From assembly GCF_038008325.1 (NCBI RefSeq), contig NZ_JBBOYW010000001.1:1354001-1418000 (forward strand): a DNA stretch of 64,000 nt, in the 5' to 3' direction. Of this stretch, positions 35,464 to 44,136 are shown one piece after another (position 1 is the stretch's first letter; every line of letters starts with the position of its first letter). The position numbers were made by a program, and so were the translations under genes. The stretch is from Lysinibacillus sp. FSL K6-0232. Lineage in GTDB: Bacteria; Bacillota; Bacilli; Bacillales_A; Planococcaceae. The notes beneath the pieces were generated by a model. That model had not been told where the DNA came from and did not search any database. It worked only from the letters and a program-made list of their open reading frames with translations.

Positions 35464-36489
35464 ATGATTAAAAAGAATTTAGAAAAAATTCCAGGTGGTA
35501 TGATGGTTGTACCATTATTGGTGGCTGCTTGTATTAATACATTTTTTCCTGATTTATTAAGGATAGGAGGGTTTACACAGGCTCTATTTGTAGACTCTGT
35601 TCCAGTATTAGCAGCTCTTTATTTATTAACGGCTGGTGCTCAATTAAATATGAAAAGCTTTGGGGTAAGTATTGCCAAAGGCTCTGTTTTATTAGGGGTG
35701 AAATGGCTTGTTGCAGCAGTTTTCACATTATTAGCATATATGTTTATGGGGTCGGATGGTCTTTGGTTAGGCTTAGCTCCGTTAGCAATAATGGCTGCCA
35801 TGTCTAATAGTAATGGGATTGTGTATATGGCTGTAGCCTCTCAATATGGCAATAAAGAGGATAAAGCGGCTTACTCGGTGCTAGTTTTAAATGATGGTCC
35901 TTTATTAACAATGATTGCATTAGCTATTTTTGGCGCAATGGGATTTGTTGAAGGAATGTTCTCAGCGACAGCCTTTATTACAGTATTACTACCATTAGCA
36001 GTTGGCGTAATCATTGGTAATACAGATATGGAACTGCGTGATATGTTAGTAAAAGGTAGTGATATTATTATTCCTTTCCTATCATTTGCATTAGGAATGG
36101 GCATTAATTTAGCTGATGTAATAAAAGGTGGAGCTAGTGGTATTTTATTAGGAGTTTTCACAATTGTATTTACAGGAGGAGCAGCATTTTTAATATTTAA
36201 AGCCTTAGGATGGAACCCAATTGTTGGGGCTGCCGAAGGTACTACTGCGGGTAATGCTGTAATGGTTCCAGGAGTAATTGCATCTGCGAATGCGTCATTT
36301 GCAGCCATCGCTCCAATTGCAACAGTACAGGTTGCAGCCTCCGCTGTGACGACAGCTATCCTAATCCCTATCGTTTTAACAATATTAGTAAAATATACAA
36401 ACATTGAAACGACTGATGGAAAAAAGAAAAAGCAAACTTCTTTAGAAAGTATACCTGATACAGCTCGTAAAGAAGACCTCGGCTTATAA
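35464..36489 (+). CDS. kdgT: 2-keto-3-deoxygluconate permease (KdgT family)
   Basis: A 341-residue membrane protein with about ten hydrophobic segments. The N-terminal IPGGMMVVPLLVAACINTFFPDLL, the central NSNGIVYMAVASQYG and LNDGPLLTMIALA, and the LGMGINLADVIKGG segment identify KdgT, which imports 2-keto-3-deoxygluconate with protons. Last gene of the operon, followed by a strong terminator. It suggests that the pathway substrate is a 2-keto-3-deoxy or related sugar acid. Confidence 0.88.
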   Translation: MIKKNLEKIPGGMMVVPLLVAACINTFFPDLLRIGGFTQALFVDSVPVLAALYLLTAGAQLNMKSFGVSIAKGSVLLGVKWLVAAVFTLLAYMFMGSDGLWLGLAPLAIMAAMSNSNGIVYMAVASQYGNKEDKAAYSVLVLNDGPLLTMIALAIFGAMGFVEGMFSATAFITVLLPLAVGVIIGNTDMELRDMLVKGSDIIIPFLSFALGMGINLADVIKGGASGILLGVFTIVFTGGAAFLIFKALGWNPIVGAAEGTTAGNAVMVPGVIASANASFAAIAPIATVQVAASAVTTAILIPIVLTILVKYTNIETTDGKKKKQTSLESIPDTARKEDLGL

Positions 36490-36500
36490 CAATAATACCT

Positions 36501-36541
36501 TAAGCTGAAATTATATGGCCGTATAATTTCAGCTTATTTTT
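36501..36541 (+). terminator. Intrinsic terminator of the sugar-acid operon
   Basis: A perfect 15-bp stem, TAAGCTGAAATTATA (36501-36515) with TATAATTTCAGCTTA (36522-36536), followed by TTTTT. Confidence 0.92.
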
Positions 36542-37069
36542 ATGCCCTCTTATTCGTACATAGCTCCTTCAAAACCATGCTCTACCTTTTACCATTTATT
36601 ATAACTCAAAATTTTACACAATAAAAGCAATCCACAAATATGTTTCATTTTTGTCAATTATCTACTATGGTTAATTTCTTCAAAATGTGTACCTCCTATT
36701 GCCTATAGAGTATATATCGGCAAAAATAACGTTCTTTAGTCTGATGTCTGACGAGAAGAAGAAATTAATTTGAAATGATGATAAATCGTTTTGCTGTCGG
36801 CTATTGGTGTAGCATTATGTAAATCTTTTGACTAAGTATATGAGCTTTGAATGCTGATGATAGCTGCTGAATACAGCAATATATAGGCGAGAAGAGGTAA
36901 TAATAAATACCCATATCAGTCCCTTTGTTAAACAGCAAAATAACTGGAACTAATAGCAAGAAGCAAATGCAATTTGATAAAAAGTCAGAATATCTTTGTT
37001 CTAACTTTGCTAAATTTGCTTACACTTACTATAGGACGAACTTTTGGCTGAAGCGAGGGAGGAAGTAAC
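36542..37069. other. Intergenic region upstream of the M48 protease gene
   Basis: About 530 bp without an ORF of note. No strong palindrome was found. It probably holds the promoter of the M48 protease near its 3' end. The rest looks like decayed or spacer sequence. Confidence 0.4.
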
Positions 37070-38362
37070 ATAGCGAAAAAAATGGGCATTGTTGCGCTAC
37101 TATTATTCGGTGTTTACGTGCTTTGTATGTATTGGTATATATTCCATAGTGATGGTGGGAAAATACCAAGTGTCTTACAAGGGACGGCTGCAGACCCTGT
37201 AATGTTTATGTCAGGGAAGGAGCTTTTTTTAAGTGGTGAATATTCAAAAATACGAAACTTTTTGTTCTTTATTGCAACGCCTTTAGAATGGCTGATTTAC
37301 TTTTTCATATTGCTTATAGGTGTGTCACGCTATTTTGAGAAACTAACGACATCTCAAACAAAGTGGAAGCTTGTACAAAATGCAGGCTATTTATTTTTGT
37401 TATCACTATTGCTCTATATCGTGTTATTGCCGTTAAATTATTATCGCTATTATCTTAGTAAAAGCTATGGCATCAGTACCCAAAACTTTGCATCTTGGAT
37501 GAAGGACGGTGTGCTTGATTTTTGGGTAAGCTTTGGGATGAGCCTCATTATTGTGACTGTTATTTATTGGCTTATGAAAAAGAGTGAGAAAAGATGGTGG
37601 CTTTATACGTGGCTCTTAACGATACCCTTTACAATCTTTGTAATGTTTATTCAGCCTGTTGTGATTGATCCTTTATATAATGATTTTTATCCATTGAAAA
37701 ATAAAGAGCTGGAAACAAAGATTTTATCGCTTGCAACGCAGGCAAATATTCCAGCGGAGCATGTCTATGAAGTGAATATGGCTGAAAAGACGAATGCTTT
37801 AAATGCGTATGTGACAGGCATTGGCAGTAACTCAAGAATTGTACTATGGGATACAACTTTAAATAGACTAACAGACAATGAAATTTTATTTATCATGGCG
37901 CATGAAATGGGGCATTATGTAGAAAAGCATATTTATTTTGGTATAGCAGGCTATTTATTATTAACATTAATAGGCTTATGGCTAACCAATAAGGTGATGC
38001 GCCGATTGATAGCACGCTATGGGCAGGTATTAAAAATCCATAAAATCAGTAATATTAGCTCATATCCATTGTTTTTACTGATTACCTCTATTTTATTATT
38101 TGCCGCAAATCCTGTATCGAACTATATTTCGCGCTATCAGGAAACAAGGGCTGACCAATATGCCATTGCCCTTACAAATGATCGAGAAGCGGCTGTTACA
38201 GCATTTCAAAAGCTAACGATTTCAGGCTTAAGCGAGGTGAATCCTCCATTGCTTGTCAAATGGTTCCGCTACACACATCCGCCAATGCTAGAGCGTATTT
38301 ATAAGGTTGCCGATAATAGGGAGCAGCAACATAGCCCGTTAAAGGAAGAGCGGAAGAAGTAA
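37070..38362 (+). CDS. M48 family (Ste24/CAAX protease-like) membrane metalloprotease
   Basis: About 430 residues. Seven or so hydrophobic segments surround the zinc-binding motif MAHEMGHYVEKH (HExxH) and the third ligand in the ETRADQYA segment, as in Ste24/HtpX-type M48 proteases. The first ATG in frame is 37082, but the good ribosome binding site GGGAGGAAG (37058-37066) is spaced for ATA at 37070 (ATA GCG AAA AAA ATG), so initiation at the rare codon ATA is possible. It probably degrades or processes membrane proteins. The YitT gene follows after 66 bp. Confidence 0.85.
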   Translation: MAKKMGIVALLLFGVYVLCMYWYIFHSDGGKIPSVLQGTAADPVMFMSGKELFLSGEYSKIRNFLFFIATPLEWLIYFFILLIGVSRYFEKLTTSQTKWKLVQNAGYLFLLSLLLYIVLLPLNYYRYYLSKSYGISTQNFASWMKDGVLDFWVSFGMSLIIVTVIYWLMKKSEKRWWLYTWLLTIPFTIFVMFIQPVVIDPLYNDFYPLKNKELETKILSLATQANIPAEHVYEVNMAEKTNALNAYVTGIGSNSRIVLWDTTLNRLTDNEILFIMAHEMGHYVEKHIYFGIAGYLLLTLIGLWLTNKVMRRLIARYGQVLKIHKISNISSYPLFLLITSILLFAANPVSNYISRYQETRADQYAIALTNDREAAVTAFQKLTISGLSEVNPPLLVKWFRYTHPPMLERIYKVADNREQQHSPLKEERKK

Positions 38363-38428
38363 AGGTTTCTAGCAGGGCTAAATTGGATAATCTATAAGTA
38401 AGAGTCGTTGTGAGATAGGGGATACCAT

Positions 38429-39247
38429 ATGCGTAATATAATAATCATTACACTTTCTTCCATAGTTGTAGCCTTTGCCTATAATTTTTTATTCATTCCC
38501 CATGAAATTTTAAGTGGAGGGTTAAGCGGAATTGCTATTATGCTTGGGCTTATTACACCTCTTAATACAGGTGTGTTAAATTTACTGCTCAATCTGCCTT
38601 TATTGATTTTAGGCGTGATCAAGCTTGGCAAGCGCTTTATTAGCTACACAATTCTTTCCGTGGCTGTGTTATCAGTGAGCCTATATGTTATTCCGATATA
38701 CAAAGCGACACAGGAGCCAATTCTCGCATCTTTGTTTGGCGGTGTTATTGTAGGCTTTGCGATGGGCATGATTTTTCGTGCAGCAGGCTCCTCTGGAGGC
38801 TTTGATATTATTGCGATGCTACTAAGCCGTAAACGTGATTTTCCGCTCGGTACGTTACTTGCGGCAATGAATGGTATTGTTGTGGCAGCTTCTGGCTTTA
38901 TTTTTAGCTGGGATGCTGCATTATTAACACTTGTTTCTATTTATGCAACAGGTAAAGTAGTCGATACCATTCATACAAGCCATATTAAGTTAACGCTCAT
39001 GATTATTACAAGTAAGGGTGACGCAGTAAAGCAACAGCTGCTGCACAAGCTACATCGTGGCATAACTATTATGGATGCGAAGGGTGCATACTCTGGCGAA
39101 GATCGGCAAGTTTTAATTACGGTAATTACACGCTACCAGCTTGCTGATGTTAAAAGCACGATTAAAGAAACCGACCCTCAATCGTTTGTTAATATATTGC
39201 AAACAACAGAGGTGATTGGGATGTTTGATCGTAGCACAGGTAAATAA
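38429..39247 (+). CDS. YitT family membrane protein
   Basis: A 272-residue protein with five or six transmembrane segments (PHEILSGGLSGIAIMLG, FRAAGSSGGFDIIAML) and a C-terminal soluble DUF2179 domain (GITIMDAKGAYSGEDRQVLITVITRYQLADVK). YitT-family proteins are widespread in Bacilli with no firm molecular role. A terminator follows. Confidence 0.9.
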   Translation: MRNIIIITLSSIVVAFAYNFLFIPHEILSGGLSGIAIMLGLITPLNTGVLNLLLNLPLLILGVIKLGKRFISYTILSVAVLSVSLYVIPIYKATQEPILASLFGGVIVGFAMGMIFRAAGSSGGFDIIAMLLSRKRDFPLGTLLAAMNGIVVAASGFIFSWDAALLTLVSIYATGKVVDTIHTSHIKLTLMIITSKGDAVKQQLLHKLHRGITIMDAKGAYSGEDRQVLITVITRYQLADVKSTIKETDPQSFVNILQTTEVIGMFDRSTGK

Positions 39248-39257
39248 CGCTAGTTTT

Positions 39258-39305
39258 AACACATGTTGTCGATTATACTACTAATAATCGAACGTGTGTT
39301 TTTTA
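39258..39305 (+). terminator. Intrinsic terminator after the YitT gene
   Basis: AACACATGTTGTCGATTAT pairs with AATAATCGAACGTGTGTT (two-base bulge) and is followed by TTTTTT. Confidence 0.8.
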
Positions 39306-39325
39306 TTTAGGGAGGAGTTTAAAAG

Positions 39326-39682
39326 ATGAAAAAAGCCATGATTCATGCGTATTGTTTACAGCTTCGTGGAACGACTTATGATTATCAAGAGGAATGGCAG
39401 GCAGATCGCTACCATATTGGTGGGAAAATGTATGCGATGATTGGAGGCAATGCAACGGGTAAGCCTGTGCTTACGTTAAAATGTGACCCTGCACGAGCAG
39501 AGGAATTACGTGAATCGTATGATAGCATTATACCGGGTTACTATATGAATAAAACCCACTGGAACTCAATTTATATGGATGCCGAAGATGTTCCGATGGA
39601 ATTGATCGAAAACCTAATCAAACATTCCTATGAGCTTGTTTTCAGCAAATTAACAAAAAAAGTTCAGCAGGAGATTCAATAA
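39326..39682 (+). CDS. MmcQ/YjbR family protein
   Basis: A 118-residue CyaY-fold protein of the MmcQ/YjbR family: a short N-terminal helix, then YHIGGKMYAMIGG, LKCDPARAEELRESY and PGYYMNKTHWNSIYMD. These are small, possibly nucleic-acid-binding proteins without a defined function. GGGAGGAG precedes the ATG. Convergent with the GIY-YIG gene across a shared terminator. Confidence 0.85.
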   Translation: MKKAMIHAYCLQLRGTTYDYQEEWQADRYHIGGKMYAMIGGNATGKPVLTLKCDPARAEELRESYDSIIPGYYMNKTHWNSIYMDAEDVPMELIENLIKHSYELVFSKLTKKVQQEIQ

Positions 39683-39691
39683 CGATATAAA

Positions 39692-39729
39692 TCGCGCATT
39701 TACCAGTTATGGTGCTAGTAAATGCGCGA
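39692..39729. terminator. Stem shared by convergent genes
   Basis: TCGCGCATTTAC (39692-39703) pairs perfectly with GTAAATGCGCGA (39718-39729). Confidence 0.7.
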
Positions 39730-39737
39730 GGTGAATA

Positions 39738-40079
39738 TTAATTATAGCCACGTTCGCCATAAGGCTGCAGCGTATCCAGCCATTTTTGCTCTAGCTTTTC
39801 CAGCTCTCTTTTAGCATCAAAATAGCCTTCTTCCTTTTTCTTTAAATATTCCACAACCTTCACTTCAAAGGCATCTTGACCAAAGGCATTATAATCAGCC
39901 TGAAGCTCCTTATTTGTATGAGTATTCGTTTTTAACATAAATTGAAAACCATTTAAACGTTTTAAATTATTAAAGCTACCAACAAATACTTTTCCTGTTT
40001 GTGTGTTGGTCATGGTAAAAACGCCTGCTTCAATTTTTATCTCTTTATACATTTCTTTTAATTCTTTCTTATGATCCAT
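39738..40079 (-). CDS. GIY-YIG nuclease family protein
   Basis: A 113-residue protein resembling small GIY-YIG proteins: AGVFTMTNTQTGKVFVGSFNNLKRLN corresponds to the GIY...YIG strands, although both tripeptides are altered (GVF and FVG), and the later FEVKVVEYL and WLDTLQPYGERGYN fit the fold. The catalytic state is uncertain. It begins 17 bp after the DUF2087 regulator on the same strand, so the two are cotranscribed. Confidence 0.7.
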   Translation of the reverse strand: MDHKKELKEMYKEIKIEAGVFTMTNTQTGKVFVGSFNNLKRLNGFQFMLKTNTHTNKELQADYNAFGQDAFEVKVVEYLKKKEEGYFDAKRELEKLEQKWLDTLQPYGERGYN

Positions 40080-40096
40080 TTAACAAACCTGCTTTC

Positions 40097-40852
40097 TTAT
40101 TTTTTAACCCAGTAGGCACTACCATCTGCTGTTCGATCCATAAAGCCGTATTCGATGAGATAGCGGCGGATATGAACATAGTCCTCATAGATTGGTTGAA
40201 GGACTGCATTGAGTTCCTTTTCTGTATAGTGTTTCCCTTCCTCCAAAAGCTTTGTAATGGCACGTAGCACTACAATTTTTTGCTTTTCACGCTTGGGCAG
40301 GCGAACAAGCCCTTTATCAACACCTTGCGGAAAAAACTTCATTAATAATTGCTGTTCTTCGGAAAGGGTGATGTTATAGCGATCATCAATCATTGTAGCT
40401 GTTTTATGAATCGGCACAAAATCGTCTTGCTTGTGATGTTGTTCCTTTAATAACTCCATCATTACCAACAATGTTTTCGCTTGACGTTCCTTTTCTTTTA
40501 ACGCAAAACGATGATGACGAATCGTTGCAGCACTGCCAATTGTCAGCTCCTCTTGTATCTCCTGATCTGATTTTCCCTCATAAAATAATCGTAAAATATG
40601 GCTTTGATGCTCTGTTAAGCCTGTTAGCTTTTTACTTAGACCATTTAAATAATGAAAAACAGATTGATGTGCTGCTGTAATATGCTGCTGCATCATTTTC
40701 TCGGCCTCATACAATAAACCTTCATATGGGTAAATAATGCCCTTTTCCACCTTTTCACCACATAATAAGCAGGTAAAATAGGAGCCTTCATCTATATATC
40801 CTTTTTTAATGTCCTCGGTTGAAGCCTGCCAAAATTGTTCATTTACATCCAC
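40097..40852 (-). CDS. DUF2087-domain transcriptional regulator
   Basis: A 251-residue protein. The N-terminal third has a putative zinc ribbon/knuckle (YFTCLLCGEKV and HITAAH), the middle a LuxR-type helix-turn-helix (LTEHQSHILRLFYEGKSDQEIQEEL), and the C-terminus a DUF2087 domain (VDKGLVRLPKREKQKIVVLRAITKLLEEGKHYTEKELN). The start is GTG 40852 after AGGAGGT. It is divergent from the methylase gene across a 200-bp AT-rich gap and could affect its promoter, though nothing shows that directly. Confidence 0.75.
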   Translation of the reverse strand: MDVNEQFWQASTEDIKKGYIDEGSYFTCLLCGEKVEKGIIYPYEGLLYEAEKMMQQHITAAHQSVFHYLNGLSKKLTGLTEHQSHILRLFYEGKSDQEIQEELTIGSAATIRHHRFALKEKERQAKTLLVMMELLKEQHHKQDDFVPIHKTATMIDDRYNITLSEEQQLLMKFFPQGVDKGLVRLPKREKQKIVVLRAITKLLEEGKHYTEKELNAVLQPIYEDYVHIRRYLIEYGFMDRTADGSAYWVKK

Positions 40853-40989
40853 TAGGAAACCTCCTAAAAAACAAACGTATTTATAATTTGTTTATAAATT
40901 TATATTTAAAATATCAAATTGTTTAATATAAAGCAATCAAAATGTATCGCACTTCAAATCGCCTACAGGTATTGTTAGATATTGCAAAA

Positions 40990-41031
40990 CGTCTCATTTT
41001 TATTGTCTCGTATTTGGTTTTATGCTATATT
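40990..41031 (+). promoter_or_regulatory. Promoter of the methylase gene with two GTCTC sites
   Basis: The -35 TTGTCT (41003-41008), 17-bp spacer and -10 TATATT (41026-41031) form a good sigma-A promoter ending about 10 bp before the ribosome binding site. Two copies of GTCTC, the core target of the Alw26I/Esp3I/Eco31I group, lie here: CGTCTC at 40990-40995 and GTCTC at 41005-41009. The second covers the last four bases of the -35 box. Methylation or methylase binding there could feed back on transcription (inference). Confidence 0.65.
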
Positions 41032-41054
41032 ATTAAAATATTGGAGGTGCTATT

Positions 41055-44000
41055 TTGAAGGGGCAGAAGATTGCAAATGATTCTAGAACAGCCTTATGGG
41101 AAAGAATCAAAGAAGGAAGTAAGCATGTTGAGATGCAGATGAACCCTTTAGAAAGAAAAAGAACGGGGAGCTATTTCACTTCATTAGATTTAACGGATGT
41201 AATGATGGAAGAGCTTGTTACTAAAATAGATCAAAGCGGTAAAAATATATGGGAATTAAGGTTTTTAGAACCATGTGCTGGCACAGGTCATTTTGTCTTT
41301 TCATATTTAAAGGAAGTTAGTAAATTAAATCTGACTAAAGAAAAGATGGAAGCCTTAATCAATAATATTTATGTTGCAGATATTAATCGAAAGGCTTTAG
41401 CGCAATATCAAAAAATGCTTACTGAACTGACAAAATTATATTTTAATATAGAGTTGGATCAACATTATTTTGATACACATATAGGCTCTGGCTTGTTGGT
41501 TGATTTAGAGGCAGATACACTTAAATATATTAAAATTACGGATGTTTTTTCAGAGGAAATTATTGCTAACGGCTTTGATATTGTTGTAACAAATCCTCCA
41601 TATAAAAATTTAAAGGCAGAAAAAAATCACTATAGTCATAGTGACGATTTTAATGCTGATAAATTAAAGTACGCTGAAATTGCTAAGCTAGTGGATAAAA
41701 CCTTTACTTACTCAACAGAAGGGGTTTTGAATTTATATAAGATTTTTGTTGAGGAAATTATCGCTAATTATACAAATAAAGATGGCTTTATTCATTTACT
41801 AATTCCAGCATCTATTCTTTCAGATAAGACATGTGCTAGATTGCGCACATATATGCTGATGGAGCATACTATTTTGTCTGTCAAGCTGATAGGTGAAGGC
41901 AGTGGCTATATCGAGGCACAGCAGGCAGTATGTGCAATTGTGATGAAAAACGGGGCTAGTACGGAAACAATCAATGTAACGAAGGATTATTTGAAAAATC
42001 CTTATCAAACAACAGATGTGCATATCAACGATATACTTAATAAAAACACTGGCAATGCGATTTTTCCAATTAATCAACAAGAATATTTAATATTGAAGCA
42101 GCTTAGAAAATTTCCTATTGTGAAGGACTTGCCATTTATCGTGAATTCAAGAGGGGAGCTAGATTTAACAACCCATAAACAATCAATCGTGAATGGGAAC
42201 ACGGGCTACCCCTTAATTAGAGGAAAGCATATTAAGTATTATGAAATTAATGACGTGGATAACAGCGAATATGTAGATGCTACGTTTGTTCATAATAGTA
42301 AAAAGCATAAGTATATAAAAAAAGAACGTATTATTTGCCAGCAAGTTGTCAATATGAAAAAAGAGAGAAGAGTAACCTTTGCCTATATAAAGCCTAACTA
42401 TGTGCTAGGAAATTCATGTAATTTTATTGCAGTAGATGAAAATAAATATGGCATTGATTTATATGCAATTTTAGGTCTTTTTAATACAACTATTATTAAT
42501 TGGTTTTTTAAGCTGACAAGTAGTAATAATCATGTGAATAATTATGAAATCGATTGCTTCCCTATTCCTATTCATTCACCTTTGCTGCATAAAATCAGTA
42601 TGCTTGTACAGCAATATTTAAAAACAAAGGATGAATCATTGATTGAATTAATTGAGGAATATGCATATGAAGCATATGAAATTAAGAAAGTGGAAGAGGA
42701 TAGTGAGATGCTAGAAGTAAATAAGCTAACGCAAGATTATTACCATGCTATTCAACATATAATTCCAACGATAAGCTTAGAATTAGCTGATAGTATTTTA
42801 ACTGGAGCTGCTTCACTTGATACAGTGATATTAAAAAGTGGTGTCGATTTAGATGAGCGATCCAAAAAAATAGCGAAAGGCATCACAGCTAAATATAGCA
42901 AGATAGCAAATGGCGAAATTTTGAATCATACAACCTTTAAATTAAGTGATTTAGATTTAGAAATGATACGCTCTGTACCACCAGGTGGGAATTGGAAGAA
43001 TATACCGATGGAAACCGTGGAAAAATCAAAGCGTTTAAAGAGAATTACAGAAACTGGTGGACGAACGACTCTCTATGGTCGTATTGACTATACAAAGCCA
43101 AGTTATACGATAACTACATATTTTAATCGACCAGGGAATGGTACATATGTTCATCCCGTGCATGATCGAGTGCTTTCTGTAAGAGAAGCGGCAAGATTTC
43201 AATCTTTTAAAGATGATTATTTATTTTTTGGCAATAAGACGCAAATGCTAAAACAGGTTGGAAATGCTGTGCCAACAATACTAGCTTATCAGATTGCTCG
43301 TAATATTGTAGAGAAATGTAATTGTCAAAACTCATTAGATTTATTTTGCGGAGCTGGTGGAATGACTGCTGGATTTAAGGAAGCAGGCATCCATTCGGTG
43401 CTAAGCAATGATATTGAGGAAAGTGCCTGTATCACGCTGAAAATCAATAATCCAGAGGTAGACGTGCACTGTGGTGATATTACAGTACAGGCTACTAAAG
43501 ATTATTTAGTGGCAAAAGCGCTTGAGCATTCTGTTGATATTATTTGCGGAGGGCCTCCCTGCCAAGGATTTTCAATGGCTGGCTTTAGATTTATTGATGA
43601 CCCAAGAAATCAATTATTTAAAGAGTTTGCAGAGGTCGTGTCAAAGGTAAAGCCTAAGGTTATCGTATTTGAAAATGTGGAAGGCTTACTAAGCTTTCAA
43701 AATGGCGCTGTTTATACTAGTATTTTAGACATGTTTTCAGAGCTGGGTTATTACACAGAGGGAAGAGTATTGCTTGCAAGCGATTACGGTGTTCCTCAAA
43801 AAAGAAAAAGGGTTATTATTATTTGCACAAGAAAGGATATTGGTGTGATGCCAGATGCATTATTCCCTGCTCCCATTACAGCAAATCAGCCAATTACAGC
43901 CTATGACGCAATAGGGGATTTAGAGCATGTTGAATGTGCAGAGGATGCCAAATACACAAGCGAACCCGAATCAGCCTATATAAAAGCACTAAAAGGAAAG

Positions 44001-44087
44001 CTTAGTTACGATCACCTTCTCCATTCCTTGAAGGACGCTGATATTTTAGAGAGTAATGAATTTGGACAGTTGAGCTTACAGCTATAA
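41055..44087 (+). CDS. Fused N6-adenine / circularly permuted C5-cytosine DNA methyltransferase
   Basis: A 1010-residue protein starting with TTG 41055 after TTGGAGGTG. Residues 1 to about 540 are a type II N6-adenine methylase: SAM motif LEPCAGTGHF and catalytic NPPY (Asn180). From about residue 640 a C5-cytosine methylase follows in permuted order. First comes the segment holding the target-recognition region and motifs IX (VLSVREAARFQSF) and X (QVGNAVP, Gln734); then motif I (DLFCGAGG, about residue 762), motif IV with the catalytic Cys836 (GGPPCQGFS), motif VI (ENVEG) and motif VIII (QKRKRV). In ordinary enzymes I-VIII come first. Related systems of the Alw26I group methylate C on one strand and A on the other, which one polypeptide could do here. 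The convergent gene is the matching endonuclease. Confidence 0.9.
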   Translation: MKGQKIANDSRTALWERIKEGSKHVEMQMNPLERKRTGSYFTSLDLTDVMMEELVTKIDQSGKNIWELRFLEPCAGTGHFVFSYLKEVSKLNLTKEKMEALINNIYVADINRKALAQYQKMLTELTKLYFNIELDQHYFDTHIGSGLLVDLEADTLKYIKITDVFSEEIIANGFDIVVTNPPYKNLKAEKNHYSHSDDFNADKLKYAEIAKLVDKTFTYSTEGVLNLYKIFVEEIIANYTNKDGFIHLLIPASILSDKTCARLRTYMLMEHTILSVKLIGEGSGYIEAQQAVCAIVMKNGASTETINVTKDYLKNPYQTTDVHINDILNKNTGNAIFPINQQEYLILKQLRKFPIVKDLPFIVNSRGELDLTTHKQSIVNGNTGYPLIRGKHIKYYEINDVDNSEYVDATFVHNSKKHKYIKKERIICQQVVNMKKERRVTFAYIKPNYVLGNSCNFIAVDENKYGIDLYAILGLFNTTIINWFFKLTSSNNHVNNYEIDCFPIPIHSPLLHKISMLVQQYLKTKDESLIELIEEYAYEAYEIKKVEEDSEMLEVNKLTQDYYHAIQHIIPTISLELADSILTGAASLDTVILKSGVDLDERSKKIAKGITAKYSKIANGEILNHTTFKLSDLDLEMIRSVPPGGNWKNIPMETVEKSKRLKRITETGGRTTLYGRIDYTKPSYTITTYFNRPGNGTYVHPVHDRVLSVREAARFQSFKDDYLFFGNKTQMLKQVGNAVPTILAYQIARNIVEKCNCQNSLDLFCGAGGMTAGFKEAGIHSVLSNDIEESACITLKINNPEVDVHCGDITVQATKDYLVAKALEHSVDIICGGPPCQGFSMAGFRFIDDPRNQLFKEFAEVVSKVKPKVIVFENVEGLLSFQNGAVYTSILDMFSELGYYTEGRVLLASDYGVPQKRKRVIIICTRKDIGVMPDALFPAPITANQPITAYDAIGDLEHVECAEDAKYTSEPESAYIKALKGKLSYDHLLHSLKDADILESNEFGQLSLQL

Positions 44088-44094
44088 AGACAGG

Positions 44095-44130
44095 AAGAGC
44101 TAGTTATGCCAATGGATAGCTAGCTCTTTT
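44095..44130 (+). terminator. Terminator between methylase and endonuclease genes
   Basis: AAGAGCTAG pairs with CTAGCTCTT and is followed by TTG/TTTT-rich sequence. Confidence 0.6.
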
Positions 44131-44136
44131 GTTTTC

